Source of the DNA: Atriophallophorus winterbourni
Taxonomy: Eukaryota > Platyhelminthes > Trematoda > Plagiorchiida > Microphallidae
Direction of reading: 5' to 3'
Length of the DNA stretch: 64,000 nt
Assembly: GCA_013407085.1 (NCBI GenBank)
Contig: JACCGJ010001548.1
Location: forward strand, 1-64,000
Shown here: one piece after another, positions 10,330 to 20,959 of the stretch
Layout: every line of letters begins with the position of its first letter
Numbering within the stretch: position 1 is the first letter of the stretch
Position numbers and translations under genes: made by a program
The notes under the pieces: model-generated
Databases searched by the model: none
What the model was told of the DNA's origin: nothing
The model's input: only the letters and a program-made list of their open reading frames with translations

Positions 10330-10617
10330 TGAAAGCACACACACCAAATGAAATCTCCGGACGTCGGAATACCAAGGTGTATGGAACGATGCACAGCCGT
10401 AGCTGGTTGAAGTCACGCAATACAAAAGAAGTAATTCGAAACGTGGGCGCAATCACGCAGTCAAAAATACAAGACACTGTGTTCCATTATGTAGGAATCG
10501 ATCATTATATTGACCACTGGACAACCAAGGATCTAGCCGTCGGTCTGAAAAAGGAAAAGAGAACAAATATGAGGTGCGCTCAATTTGAAAAAACAGTAAT
10601 ATTTAGCCTTCGTCACA
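10330..10617 (-). repeat. 5' LTR of the gypsy element
   Basis: This 288-bp segment matches 2843-3129 end to end at roughly 80-85% by eye, with TG...CA ends on the minus strand. I could not find a convincing primer-binding site just inside it, so that part has decayed or been lost. Confidence 0.8.
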
Positions 10618-11084
10618 CCGTCACAACACGCTTTTATAATCACATTGTTGGGGGTAGGTAAATCATCGAAAATTTGTGCATTCACAAATGGTAAACACTA
10701 ATGATTTCGAGCCCGAGGTAACTTTCATGTTCACCGAAGTGTTCCATTTTGCTTCGTTACTCAACACTAAAATGCATTTATATAGCCCATCATTGTTCAA
10801 CAAAATCCCATTACTGAAAAATTACGGAACAAAGTATGTTTGGTGAATATTGATAACAAATAAAAATTAATTTAGTGAAAGTTCAAGAAGAATTTCGTTC
10901 GTTTTTAATATGTTGGAATGCACATGTTAATCCATGGGGTCCAGATGTATAGTTCACTTCGATGCATGTGTTCAAAGTTCAGAGCTGTAATTGTATAGAA
11001 TATATAGGTTCAATATTTGGATTGGTCGACATAAATTTGTCTAAGTTCGATTTGAATATATCCAAATTGGGTGAATGTGTAACA
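10618..11084. other. Spacer between gypsy LTR and LINE debris
   Basis: AT-rich sequence without a recognisable exon or repeat. Confidence 0.5.
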
Positions 11085-11628
11085 TTACAGGAATGGGAGT
11101 TCCAGGTAAAACACGTTTTGCTTCGTAAAATTTACGAACACGCGTTTTGGCAGGAGCAGTACTCTCGATGTCATTTCATAGAAAGCTGTGGCGTTATGTG
11201 ACGGTTTTAATGTGCGTCTCACCCGCACACCCAAGTCCTTCTCCTTGTCCGTTTTGCTTTCAATAATATGAGAACCAAGGTTGTAAGGAGAACCGAAATG
11301 GTTCTTCCAACGGGAATAGATAGCTTTTCTGACATTGTAAAGGAATTCATTTCTAACTGACAAGTCCTGTGAGGCATCGAGGTGCAGCTGAATCTGTCTG
11401 CAACCCTCAGTTGTGCCCTACTTATTTCCACAGCTTGATGTCATCCGCCAAAAGCAAGATTTTGCTGCGAACAAGTTTATGTAAGTCGTTTACATAGATT
11501 AGGAAAAAAATTTGTTCAAGCACTGATCCTTGCAGCACTCCACTGCAATGGGTCATGACAAAGGACCTGGCTGAACTTTGCAATATCCAGTCTAGTATTG
11601 CCTTCCATCTACCGGTCACCCCATCCAA
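11085..11628 (-). mobile_element. CR1/jockey-like LINE fragment (RT)
   Basis: The minus strand reads SGVLQGSVLEQIFFLIYVNDL followed by LLADDIKLWK. These are RT motif B (PQGSVLGPLLFLIYVNDL class) and motif C (ADD) of CR1/jockey-type LINEs. About 11219-11363 holds post-RT remnants such as KDLGVRVRRTLKPSHN. Several frameshifts make it a fossil. Confidence 0.7.
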
Positions 11629-12084
11629 GCAATCATTGTTTCATGAGCCAATGCGACACCAGTACATTACATCCAATCGACACAGCCAAAGGATAGTCAA
11701 ATTCCAGGTCATTCAGGTGTTCATGCTGTTCGGCTACAGTTTTTCGGAAACATCCAGCAATAACAGGTAAACCTTCCACCGAGAACGCAACAGTGACACA
11801 AGTAGCTTCTTTATCTTCAAAAGATAATGTTAAAACCGAGAACAGAACATGGTGCCGTTTGGAAATGAACCAACGCTGAAATCATTAGTCTAGCAAAAGC
11901 ATTACCTACAGGTAAGGCATTTAGAGTTCGGGTAGGCTTCACGTTGCCTACACCAACCGACATTTTTGTTGGTGACTAAAGGTTCGGTACTCTGTTCACT
12001 ACTATTCCTGAGTTTCATTTATGAATTGTCGTCGGCCTTCAAGTGCCCATGATTGATTTTCGTGGATGATGTGAAGTTCATTTG
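11629..12084. other. Spacer, no gene recognised
   Basis: I see no protein-like frame beyond a 71-codon stretch at 11555-11770, which is antisense to the LINE. Confidence 0.4.
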
Positions 12085-12785
12085 ATACTCTAATGCACGA
12101 CGTTCAGCCGGTAATAAACTGGTTATACCAGTGGGACTTCCCACTGAATCTCAGTAAGAGCCAAGTCTTGTCAGCACTGATTGATGAAATTTGAGTCAAG
12201 GTGTCGAGAATATTTCTCATGATTAACGGTGTAGATTATGTTAAGGATTTGTGAGTACTGGCTAGCGCTGACTTCAAATGGGTGGACTAATGTACCACTG
12301 CATCTCGGCTTGCACGTGAGGTAATTTATCAGCTGAAATTTGAAATCTGATGTATTCTTGCCACTTTACATGCTAATAGTTCGTTCTCATCTAGAATATT
12401 GTGTCCAGGCTTAGTGCCCCCACTACAAGGATGGCATCGAGGTAACAAAAAGCGTCTCGCAACTCACATGACTGAGGTTCAACGAGGAAACATTTGAGCT
12501 GCACGCCTGAAATCTCTGGATCATTTTTTCCTTTGTGCCGGTCGATTGAGTGATGTCTTAATTTAAACCTCTAAGATATGGAATGTGTTAAGTGGTGTTC
12601 TGATAACCGACGTCTTTGCCTTAAGTCCCTTGCTAAGCACCCAAGTGCATTCGCTTAAACTTGCTAAGAAGCGATGTCGGCTAGACTGCAGAAAACACAA
12701 TTACAGTATTAGGATAATAAATTTCTGGATCTGTCTTCTAGATGAACCTCTCATTGCAGTTTTGCTGCGAGTCTAAATAACGCAA
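12085..12785 (+). mobile_element. CR1/jockey-like LINE fragment (post-RT region)
   Basis: The plus strand shows, across several frames, GVDYVKDL, KKRLATHMTEVQRGN and then KLAKKRCRLDCRKHNYS with INFWICLLDE. The same block is better preserved at 49180-49830 (+) and 51597-52030 (-). It is the conserved C-terminal region after the RT domain. The copy is heavily frameshifted. Confidence 0.65.
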
Positions 12786-12871
12786 CTAGGGTTAGTTATC
12801 TTTCTAAATGCTATGTAACATTAGATAAATCACTATTTCAAGCTTTATCCCGTAAAGAATTTAAATGATAG

Positions 12872-12876
12872 AGATT
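12872..12876. repeat. Target-site duplication, left (AGATT)
   Basis: AGATT directly precedes the left LTR and is repeated at 15068-15072 directly after the right LTR. Confidence 0.75.
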
Positions 12877-13045
12877 TGTGATAAATTGAATTGTATTGTA
12901 TTGAATAACCAATCCAAGAATGTAATTGAGAACAAACCACGCTCATTCGAATCACAGTATGTATTAATTAATGTAGCTTCGACAGCGAGAATTCGAATTA
13001 CAGAATTATTAATTAGTATTGATTGTTATTCAAACAATCATAACA
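12877..13045 (-). repeat. 3' LTR of the gag-protease element
   Basis: This 169-bp repeat matches 14910-15067. On the minus strand it starts TGTTATGATTG and ends CACA. An 11-bp insertion relative to the other LTR lies near 12980-12995. Confidence 0.8.
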
Positions 13046-13456
13046 TTCAGTTTCCAATCATCCTCGGATTTGTTCAATCTTGAATAGGTTTGTTGCATGT
13101 TGATCAGAACCTTGTCCAGTGTCTACAGGTTGAATTGATTGAACACACGGAAGTTCGAGCGAACCCGAAACGTCATCCACAGTTGCCAACAATTGTATCG
13201 CTTTTTTAATGGCAGTAGTCGAAGGTGCCAGTAAGTGTTTTCCTCTCTGAATTTTGCTAACTTTGAAGTCACTTTCTTGGTAATGAAAACTAGATTTTCC
13301 GTTTGAATCAATGACATTGGCGGATGTAGACGTGTTAACAGGTGTAGCACTTGAGTCGGTTGATAGGGAAGTAAAATTCTCATCATCAAACAAAAGAGCT
13401 TTAAAACTAGCAATGGCACTGTTAGAAATCGGTCGAACTGTCTTTTCCGATGCAGT
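13046..13456 (-). pseudogene. Tail region of the gag-protease element
   Basis: Two overlapping minus frames (13058-13393 and 13123-13533) are Ser/Thr-rich (SLSTDSSATPVNTSTSANV). They may be the linker at the C-terminus of integrase. I do not recognise a domain. The LTR follows directly. Confidence 0.4.
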
Positions 13457-14053
13457 CTAAAAATCCAGAGCAACGGGAGCGTTCTCCATAATATGATAGG
13501 ATGTATGAAAATCAACGTTTCGTTTTTCACCAAGCAGCATAGTTAAGGTATCATCATCGTTTGTCTGCATTCGATCCTTGGCTTTTCCGACAGGTTCTTG
13601 GAGTCCATATGGATTGAGGCGGCGTTTGAGAAACAAAGGGTTTCCTTCTACGTCAAGATAGTGATATGATATGATATTCTTCAACTCTGGAGTGTCTTCA
13701 GTCGATGTCAGAAAAGATAGGCTGATTTTTAGTGCTTGCATTGCTTTCAGACCGAGAATAGATGGACCAGTTTCAATAACATTGAATCTACTGTCAGCAG
13801 TATTGTTTTCATCTCGGATAGAGATCATACACGATCCAACGACAGGAATAGAATGTCCAGTAATGCCTTCAATTGTGAGACTAGTAGGTAGGATTTTCGC
13901 ATTAGGAGCAAACTGTTTTAGATCTCTCTGGGTGATAAGCGATTCAACGCTACCCGTATCTAAAATAAAATCTAATGTTGCTCCACTAGATACACAAGAG
14001 ATGGTTTTACAAATATGGCTAGAATCGCAAGATGTCACGGCCAAAAATAATGA
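13457..14053 (-). pseudogene. Retroviral-type aspartic protease of the short LTR element
   Basis: About 195 open codons follow the gag stop in the same frame. The frame contains DFILDTGSVESLITQRDL, with DTGS as the active-site triad loop, then SLTIEGITGHSIPVVGSC and SILGLKAM (the hydrophobic-hydrophobic-Gly motif). This is a complete-looking retropepsin that would mature the Gag protein. Beyond it the frame reads into a truncated pre-RT segment and stops at 13457. The DTGS motif is intact, so decay here is mild. Confidence 0.8.
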
Positions 14054-14883
14054 TTAAAATTTATTAATAACATCGCTAACCTGAGCGTTTTTCAAATCAG
14101 TCCAATACGTTTTAGGAGCTCGACAAACGTATTGGATATGACCAGTTTTTTCACACTTGCGACATCTGGCTTGACGGAATCGGCAAGAGTGGCGTGAGTG
14201 CAGTCTGCCGCATAAAGCACATTTCTCAATTTTGATTGAATTCGAATGATTATTAGTAACACGTCGATAATTCTGTTGATACTTTAGCTGTTGACCTGCT
14301 ATAGCATTCTTCGCTCTTTCACGTTTATGTGTATTCAACATGACGGAAGTTCCTGCTGGCAACAAACCTGTCGTTGCCACGCGCGCATCTTGATACTGTT
14401 CACAATGAGCTCTAACTTCTTTGAATTAAGGTTTTGGCAGTTTACGAGCTCATTTTGCAAAACAGTGTTATTTATTCCAGCGATTAGGCGATCTTTCAAT
14501 TGCATTTCTAACAAGTCACCGATGTTGCATTTCGCTGCCTGAATTAACAACTGCAGAATAAATTGACGAATTTCTCGATTGGACTGCCGCACTATGGAAT
14601 GAAATTTTACACGTTCGGTTGCTTCGAAACGTGAAGGTTTCACGTGTTGCATTAAAAGCGCCTTCAGCGTTTCGTATGGAAGGGAAATGAGCGAATCCTG
14701 ATAAGCCAAATCTTTTATTAACGCATAAGCAGATTTTCCGATTGAATTTAGAAAATGAACAGATTCTTTATCATTTTCTGCTTTCAGCCGTATCATACAC
14801 CAAATTTCGCATCTTTCAAAATAGTCTTTAATTTCTCGGGCATTTGCATTTACATCGAGAGGTTCCGAAATTGAATTCGCCAT
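14054..14883 (-). pseudogene. Gag of the short LTR element, with two zinc knuckles
   Basis: From the ATG at 14881-14883 the frame encodes a helical capsid-like region (DYFERCEIWCMIRLKAENDK, FLNSIGKSAYALIKDL, HVKPSRFEATERVKFH) typical of gypsy Gag. A frameshift near 14380 leads to the nucleocapsid part with two knuckles: CALCGRLHSRHSC and CRKCEKTGHIQYVC. A TAA at 14054-14056 ends gag, and the protease continues in the same frame. This would need stop readthrough, or the stop is a later mutation. Gag would form the particle that packages element RNA. Confidence 0.8.
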
Positions 14884-14892
14884 GTACACTTA

Positions 14893-14907
14893 CTGTTCGC
14901 GACGCCA
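14893..14907 (-). promoter_or_regulatory. Primer-binding site of the short LTR element
   Basis: On the minus strand TGGCGTCGCGAACAG starts two bases after the 5' LTR ends. A TGG start pairs with the CCA end of a tRNA, as expected for the minus-strand primer site. I did not identify which tRNA. Confidence 0.65.
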
Positions 14908-14909
14908 AA

Positions 14910-15067
14910 TGTGATGAATTGATTTGCATTGAATTGAATAACCAAACCAAGAATGTAAGTGGGAACATAACACGCTCACTCGAATCACAGTATGAATTAA
15001 TTAACAACGAGAATTTGAATTACAGTATTATTGATTAGTATTGATTGTTATTCAAACAATCATCACA
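14910..15067 (-). repeat. 5' LTR of the gag-protease element
   Basis: This 158-bp repeat matches 12877-13045. On the minus strand it begins TGTGATGATTG and ends TCATCACA. AGATT follows at 15068-15072. Confidence 0.8.
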
Positions 15068-15479
15068 AGATTTTAATTATTATTAACACAATTCTTCCTG
15101 AGACGAAATTCGGCAAAATGTGCGACAAAATGAAATGGGAAGAATTCTTGTCATTTGCAATTCAGCTAGATTGGTCCACATAACCAAACGTGCCATTAGA
15201 TTTAATGTGGAATACCTTTTTTGTAATATCACGAAACATACATATCATAGTGTGCCCTCGGTTTTTCCTCGCCCATGTGCCAGATGCCCAACGCGGATGG
15301 TTAAAACTTTCAGAAGTTTACCAAAAAGAGGAAAACCTGTCATACTCCGCGTATGCAATGGAAAATAGTCAGCTGTCAGAATTGAGTGGCAAATAGGAAA
15401 CCTATGAAACCCAGGTCCGTATGCGATTCGTCCGCAAGTGCCTAAAGAACCAGCATCTATCCTAGATGTCCGGTTGACC
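15068..15479. other. Spacer, no gene recognised
   Basis: Short open frames at 15120-15396 overlap each other and do not resemble known domains. A LINE begins soon after. Confidence 0.4.
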
Positions 15480-16690
15480 CATATATTCCACAGATTAAAG
15501 GATTCCTAAAAGTTGGAAAGAAGGCATCATCAAGACGATGTTCAAGGAAAGGATTGTAGTTTTCCAGTCAACTATCGACCTGTGTATACTTGTAAGAGCT
15601 AATCGATTCAAGTGGTTCAGTTGATGCAATTTTTATCGACTTTAGCAAAGCGTTCGATCGTGTACCACATGGTCATCTAATTGCGCAGCTGAAAGCACCA
15701 TTTATCGAGAACTCTCTGATTGAATTGATTGCAGATTTTTTGTTTGGGCAGACGAATCGAGTTTGTGAGAACAACGCATTTTTCCAAAGCCTAGTGACGC
15801 GAATTCTGGTCTCATACAAGGGTCCGGTCTCGGTTGTTTTCTGTTCAAGGCGATTGTTAATGATTTACCAACTGTTATCCAAATGAAGTGCATGTTATTT
15901 GCAAACTATCTTAAATTTTGTCTTCGTTACCTACGCTGGAGCAATGCGGGAGCATGTTAAAAGACATTAACAAAATTGTGACTAGGTCTTAATAGTTGCT
16001 GCTCCCGAATAACCAACAGAATTATACCTTTTTTACCTGGGATCTGGTCGGACACATCGATCCTTTTATCATAAAACCAATAAAATTCGTCTAATATCTG
16101 GCGTGAAAGACCTTGGAGTTATAGTGTCCGACACTTTGAAAAGAAAAGCTGAATTTACGAAGAAGATTGGCAATGAATTATCGCCCTGTGTTATAACAGC
16201 CGATACGTTAAGGCTGTTATACGGCGCGAACTTCAGACACAAAGCTACGTATGGGATTCCAGATGCCCACCCACTAACTACGGGAGCGTGTAAAGCGCTT
16301 TAGTGTGTGCTACGCCGTGCAAAAAAAGATTGTTCTGGGCATTTAATCGTTGAGCTATTAAGGGTTTTGAAGATAACTCGTCTTGTTCCCACTCGAGTAT
16401 CGCCGAATGAGATATGACTTGCGGATGACAGGTCGGATTTGCTGGGAAAATTTCGTAATGAGCTTTCGAATTATTTCACACTGATGAGTAATTACAAAAC
16501 GCGAGGTCATGATATGGAGCTTCACAAGCGAAGAACTCAACGGCTTCTTGCGAATTGCATCTTATCCACCAGGATTGTGAACACATGGAACACCCAGCAA
16601 TAGAGGAAAATATTCGTTGTTCAGGATGTGGATGATGTCCTCTATTGCTGAACAGTTTGGGCGATCAACGCTCAAAAACGCCAGACGCTA
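15480..16690 (+). mobile_element. CR1/jockey-like LINE fragment (RT)
   Basis: At about 15618-15700 the plus strand reads GSVDAIFIDFSKAFDRVPHG, RT motif A of CR1/jockey LINEs. Upstream, FPVNYRPV matches the NYRPI motif. Downstream, KDLGVIVSDTLKRKAEFTKK (16106-16165) is the conserved post-RT segment. Many frameshifts and stops are present. Confidence 0.75.
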
Positions 16691-17000
16691 GGGAAGTTTT
16701 AGTGGAAGAATAGCGGCAACTTATAAATAACTCATTTTCCTACACGAGTTTCAACGCAGAAATCTGACCCCGAAATCCTTACAACGACGACCCCCAATCA
16801 AAAATCCCCGTGCATGAAAACTAATGGAACACCAAAACCGAGAATGGCTGGGTATGCTCATTTTAGATGTACACAATCGCTTGAAGAAATACGCGGAAAT
16901 AATCAACTTTGAAAGACAAAGTGTGAAGACCGATTTGGACCTGAACTGACGCAACCTTTGTTGTTGGCCTCCGTCGGTCGATGTCGACCATGGATGTACA

Positions 17001-17648
17001 TCACATCGCATGATTTTCATGTTTTGCAACTTTTTGAATGACTAAACAGTCCGATTCGGGAGGAACAATCTCTCCCGCAGCGCTTGCAACGATAGTCAGA
17101 ACTCTGTTGTATTGCATCAGTTGCACGCCGGCGGCGTGATCTGCGTTCAGCAGCCAGGAGCTGTATTGCTCCTCCCCGGCTTGTAGTCGACGCTTTACAC
17201 AATGCCTCCAAAGTGAGCGGTCAAGAGCAAGTTCTTCCCAGCTTGCGGGGTCAATGTCAAGAGCTTTCATATCTCTTTTGCAAACATCTTTGTACCGCAA
17301 GTGCGGTCTGCCCAATGGTCGACTTCCTAATTGCAACTCACCGTAGAGTAGATCTTTCGGAATACGACCATTTTCCATTCTATAGACATGACCAAGCCAC
17401 CGCAGGCGGCGCTGACGTAATAGGGTGAACATGCTCTGTAGACCAGCTTTTGAAAGCACTTCAGCGTTAGTCACTCTGTCCATCCACGATATGTTCAAGA
17501 TACGACGGATGCTTCGTAGATGGAAAGCATTCAGCTTCCGTTCGTGTCTTGCGTGGGTGGTCCAGGTTTCACTGCCGTATAGTAAAGCATTTAGTACGCA
17601 CGAGCTGTATACCATCATCTTTGTCTTTACAGTCAGCTTGCGGTTACA
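17001..17648 (-). pseudogene. Post-RT region with C-terminal zinc finger
   Basis: The frame reads CVLNALLYGSETWTTHARHE, LNISWMDRVTNAEVLSK and RRLRWLGHVYRMENGRIPKD. These are hallmark motifs after the RT domain in this LINE class. In a neighbouring frame at 17017-17100, YRCKRCGRDCSSRIGLFSH followed by SKSC forms a C2HC finger. The switch between frames near 17190 indicates a small indel. The finger probably binds target DNA or RNA. Confidence 0.8.
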
Positions 17649-18346
17649 TCAAACACGAGAGTTCAATCGAGACAAAATGACAGCTGCTCTGCCAATCCGC
17701 TTATCAATCTCCGTGTCTAGCGAGAGGTTGTCCGCAATGGTTGAACCAAGATATGTGAAATGATGTACTGGTTCGAGCTGACAGTTTCCAACAGTGATGA
17801 TTGGCGGTGATACAGTCCCTTGACCAAGGACTTTGGTCTTGCTCATGCTGATTGTTAGACCAAAGTCTTTGCATGCCGACGAAAAACAGTCCATTAGCGA
17901 CTGTAGGTTCTCTTGGGAGTGAGCAATAAAGGCTGCATCGTCGGCAAACAACAGGTCACGCATTATCACATCCCGTACTTTGGTTTGTGCTCTCAAACGG
18001 TTCAGGTTGAAAAGCTTGCCATCACTTCGCGTGCGTATGTAAATGCCTTCTGTTCTCGTCTTAAAAGCGTGCTTCAGAAGCAGAGCAAAGAAAATACCGA
18101 ACAGCGTGGGAGCAAGAACACACCCTTGTTTGACGCCTCGGCAAATTTCAAATGCTTCTGAACTGCAACCGTTAAAATGGACTAAGCCTTTCATGCCTGC
18201 GTGGAACGAAATAACGAGTCTCAGTAGCCTTGGGGGCAGCCTATCAGATCAAGCATTTTGAAAAGACCCTCCCTGCTGACGTAGTCGAATGCCTTAGTTA
18301 AATCAATAAAAACAGCGTATAATGGCATACGCTGTTCCCGACACTT
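17649..18346 (-). pseudogene. Reverse transcriptase of the second non-LTR element
   Basis: Motifs in order: YAVFIDLTKAFDYVSREGLF (motif A, at the gap edge), EICRGVKQGCVLAPTLFGIF (motif B) and MRDLLFADDAAFIAHS (motif C, FADD). Then come LTISMSKTKVL and HHFTYLGSTIADN. The domain is open from the gap to a TGA near 17650, which interrupts the join to the post-RT region. The gap removes the RT fingers and most of the endonuclease. Confidence 0.85.
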
Positions 18347-19346
18347 NNNNNNNNNNNNNNNNNNNNNNNNNNNNNNNNNNNNNNNNNNNNNNNNNNNNNN
18401 NNNNNNNNNNNNNNNNNNNNNNNNNNNNNNNNNNNNNNNNNNNNNNNNNNNNNNNNNNNNNNNNNNNNNNNNNNNNNNNNNNNNNNNNNNNNNNNNNNNN
18501 NNNNNNNNNNNNNNNNNNNNNNNNNNNNNNNNNNNNNNNNNNNNNNNNNNNNNNNNNNNNNNNNNNNNNNNNNNNNNNNNNNNNNNNNNNNNNNNNNNNN
18601 NNNNNNNNNNNNNNNNNNNNNNNNNNNNNNNNNNNNNNNNNNNNNNNNNNNNNNNNNNNNNNNNNNNNNNNNNNNNNNNNNNNNNNNNNNNNNNNNNNNN
18701 NNNNNNNNNNNNNNNNNNNNNNNNNNNNNNNNNNNNNNNNNNNNNNNNNNNNNNNNNNNNNNNNNNNNNNNNNNNNNNNNNNNNNNNNNNNNNNNNNNNN
18801 NNNNNNNNNNNNNNNNNNNNNNNNNNNNNNNNNNNNNNNNNNNNNNNNNNNNNNNNNNNNNNNNNNNNNNNNNNNNNNNNNNNNNNNNNNNNNNNNNNNN
18901 NNNNNNNNNNNNNNNNNNNNNNNNNNNNNNNNNNNNNNNNNNNNNNNNNNNNNNNNNNNNNNNNNNNNNNNNNNNNNNNNNNNNNNNNNNNNNNNNNNNN
19001 NNNNNNNNNNNNNNNNNNNNNNNNNNNNNNNNNNNNNNNNNNNNNNNNNNNNNNNNNNNNNNNNNNNNNNNNNNNNNNNNNNNNNNNNNNNNNNNNNNNN
19101 NNNNNNNNNNNNNNNNNNNNNNNNNNNNNNNNNNNNNNNNNNNNNNNNNNNNNNNNNNNNNNNNNNNNNNNNNNNNNNNNNNNNNNNNNNNNNNNNNNNN
19201 NNNNNNNNNNNNNNNNNNNNNNNNNNNNNNNNNNNNNNNNNNNNNNNNNNNNNNNNNNNNNNNNNNNNNNNNNNNNNNNNNNNNNNNNNNNNNNNNNNNN
19301 NNNNNNNNNNNNNNNNNNNNNNNNNNNNNNNNNNNNNNNNNNNNNN
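18347..19346. other. Assembly gap of exactly 1000 N
   Basis: All bases are N. The exact length suggests a placeholder. The retroelement on both sides would need roughly 1.5-1.8 kb of coding sequence between its flanking motifs, so the true size may differ. Confidence 0.95.
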
Positions 19347-19623
19347 TCCAAAAGAATGTGTATTCACTTTCTGTTAGCTTACCAGTGTCTGGTAAGCGCG
19401 TCTCTTGTAGGGCAGCCACGTCGACATTCAGCCTCTTTAGCTCGTTGTTAATCACGGCGGACTTTCTAACGCATCTGATATTCGGAACGTCGTCATGAAA
19501 TCCTGGAAGCATGGACCGGACGTTCCAGGTTCCAAGTTTCAGAACTGACATTTGTTGTTTTGTATTTCGATTCGCTGGTGCGGAAAAATACAGTCTGCTT
19601 GTCGGTTGATTCCTAATCCCCAT
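19347..19623 (-). pseudogene. AP-type endonuclease N-terminus of the second non-LTR element
   Basis: From the ATG at 19621-19623 the frame reads LKLGTWNVRSMLPG (the TWNVR motif of LINE endonucleases) and VDVAALQETRLPDTG (the catalytic Glu in LQETR). It then runs into the gap. The first 30 residues are a basic leader. Confidence 0.85.
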
Positions 19624-20318
19624 GCACCCAATGAGGATAGCAGACCGTGGCGAGACAGCACCTTATTGACTGGGGGCTGCCCAGCTTGAGGCGGGCGGTA
19701 ACCGTCAAGTGAGACCTGGAAGTCTCTCCCACCGTCGAAAGCAGCCCCAGGCGCTTAGCTCTACGCCAGTCGAGCCATAGATTTTAACCGGTATCTGCTG
19801 CTTCCCGTGTTATTTTCCGTAGAAGCGGAATGGAGTGTCCTCTCCATTTGTGGGTTGTGATGTACGCCAGGGCAGTTCAATATGGAGAACTAGCTGTTGC
19901 CCATGCAGCAAGTTGTCCCTCTCCACGGCACCACTGGAACCAAAGGAACAGCTAGGCTGATACGTTTGGACAACGATGCCGTCGCAGGAGCTGGCAGGAC
20001 GAAGTTGAATAAACTTCGGACTTCCTAACGGGACTCCGGCTCCGGATTTTTCCTCGAGGTTGACTCCTGAAGCCTTTTCCATGAATGGATGTAGCCACAA
20101 GGCAGTGGTGGTTTGAGATAAGGGTTTTCCTTCCCCTAGGTGGGCCGCCTTCATGGACTAACGAGCTCCACCTGCCCGAAGCATGCTGGTTTTGAGGCGC
20201 CAGTCAGCCGCCTTGCCCTTTCTCCTGTCAGTAGAAGCAGTTCCGCCGGGTCACACAGGACCACGCGTGCAGGCCAGGAGCTGGACTTGGTTGTCAGAGG
20301 CTATATGAGACGCAGGCC
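19624..20318 (-). promoter_or_regulatory. 5' UTR of the second non-LTR element
   Basis: This GC-richer stretch lies directly upstream of the endonuclease ATG. About 270 bp of it (20060-20318) matches 42140-42425, including AAGGGTTTTCCTTCCC-like and GTTCCGCCGGG blocks. The similarity stops near 20318, which I take as the 5' end. It probably holds an internal promoter. Confidence 0.6.
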
Positions 20319-20959
20319 ATTGGAGCAACCTTTAGAAAACGCCATTACAATAACGACCCAAAAAGCGAAAGCCAACAAGCAACGTGGCCTGGAAAACAAA
20401 ATTCAAAATATCAATACTTATCATGACAATCCCAGCGGGGAACATTGGATCAAGAACCTATCTAACAGACCCCTTACTGAGAGCGAACAACGCCTTCTCG
20501 CATTTGGCCTCAATTTCAACTTAAAAGACGCTTATCACACTCAATTTGTGGCTAATTTGAAGTCGATATTGAAGTATCATACCTTGCAGAAGATACGCAC
20601 GAAGAAGTCCGACAAAGATTTGTACACGCACTTACCAGGAATATAGAACATACCTCGCTCAATAAACAGGAAATCAAAGTATTTAACTAACTTAAACGAG
20701 ACCAGAACATCGTTATACTTCCTGCTGGCAAAGGAAGAATGACCGTCGTAATGAACAAGGCAGAATATATCGAGAAAGCTGAACAACTACTCCGTGACAC
20801 AACAACATACAGACGGATAAACGAAGACCTGACAAAACGACTTGAAAAGAAAATCAACGCAACCTTGAAGAAATTGAAGTTCATGGGACAACTGAATGGA
20901 GTAGAACAAACGAGAATGAAGCAGCAAGACTCCACTACACCCACTCTGCCGAACAATTT
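20319..20959 (+). pseudogene. Penelope-like N-terminal domain
   Basis: The frame to 20646 contains HWIKNLSNRPLTESEQRLLA followed by FGLNFN, the conserved PLE N-terminal motif. After a stop and frameshift, 20700-20900 reads NIVILPAGKGRMTVVMNKAE (usually xxILPADKG in the family). The frame then loses homology around 20930, where about 100 residues expected in full PLEs are missing. Confidence 0.8.

Larger units (their letters stand above)
2843..10617 (-). mobile_element. Degenerate Ty3/gypsy retrotransposon, interrupted by an RTE-like element
   Basis: Two direct repeats (2843-3129 and 10330-10617) bracket remnants that read, on the minus strand, gag (10022-9570), protease (9468-9256), RT (8899-8426), RNase H (about 8260-7690), integrase N-part (7620-7386) and, beyond an inserted element, integrase core and C-part (4231-3125). 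This is the Ty3/gypsy gene order. Excluding the insertion the element is about 4.6 kb, a plausible full length for fluke gypsy elements. LTR copies differ at roughly one base in six by eye, so the copy is old. Every ORF carries stops or frameshifts. A 5-bp CACAA occurs at 2838-2842 and at 10622-10626 and could be the target duplication if the LTR end is placed 4 bp further out. Confidence 0.85.
12877..15067 (-). mobile_element. Short LTR retrotransposon with gag and protease only
   Basis: The element is 2191 bp, flanked by 5-bp AGATT duplications, with LTRs at 12877-13045 and 14910-15067. On the minus strand it has a primer-binding site, gag with two zinc knuckles, an aspartic protease and a short tail. 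No reverse transcriptase, RNase H or integrase core is present. After the protease the frame reads LKRRLNPYGLQEPVGKA, like the pre-RT segment of gypsy pol, and then passes into unrelated sequence. This suggests an internal deletion removed RT through most of integrase. Clean ends mean it inserted by a regular integrase route, presumably supplied by a related full-length element, unless the deletion came after insertion. Confidence 0.85.
16750..20318 (-). mobile_element. Second endonuclease-RT non-LTR element, with assembly gap
   Basis: On the minus strand this runs 5' UTR (20318-19624), endonuclease start (19623-19347), a 1000-N gap, RT (18346-17649), post-RT region and a terminal zinc finger (17211-17017). 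It differs in sequence from the RTE-like element at 4.2-7.4 kb and has a much longer 5' UTR. The 5' UTR has a relative at 42048-42425. It carries one in-frame stop and at least one frameshift. Confidence 0.8.

Noticed and set aside
2838..10626. CACAA as a certain 5-bp target duplication of the first gypsy element
   Set aside because: It matches only if the LTR end is moved 4 bp beyond the TG...CA boundary on one side, so it is kept as a possibility only.
18221..19623. Very long open frames on both strands across 18.2-19.6 kb
   Set aside because: They are created by reading through the run of N. Only the short parts outside 18347-19346 are real sequence.
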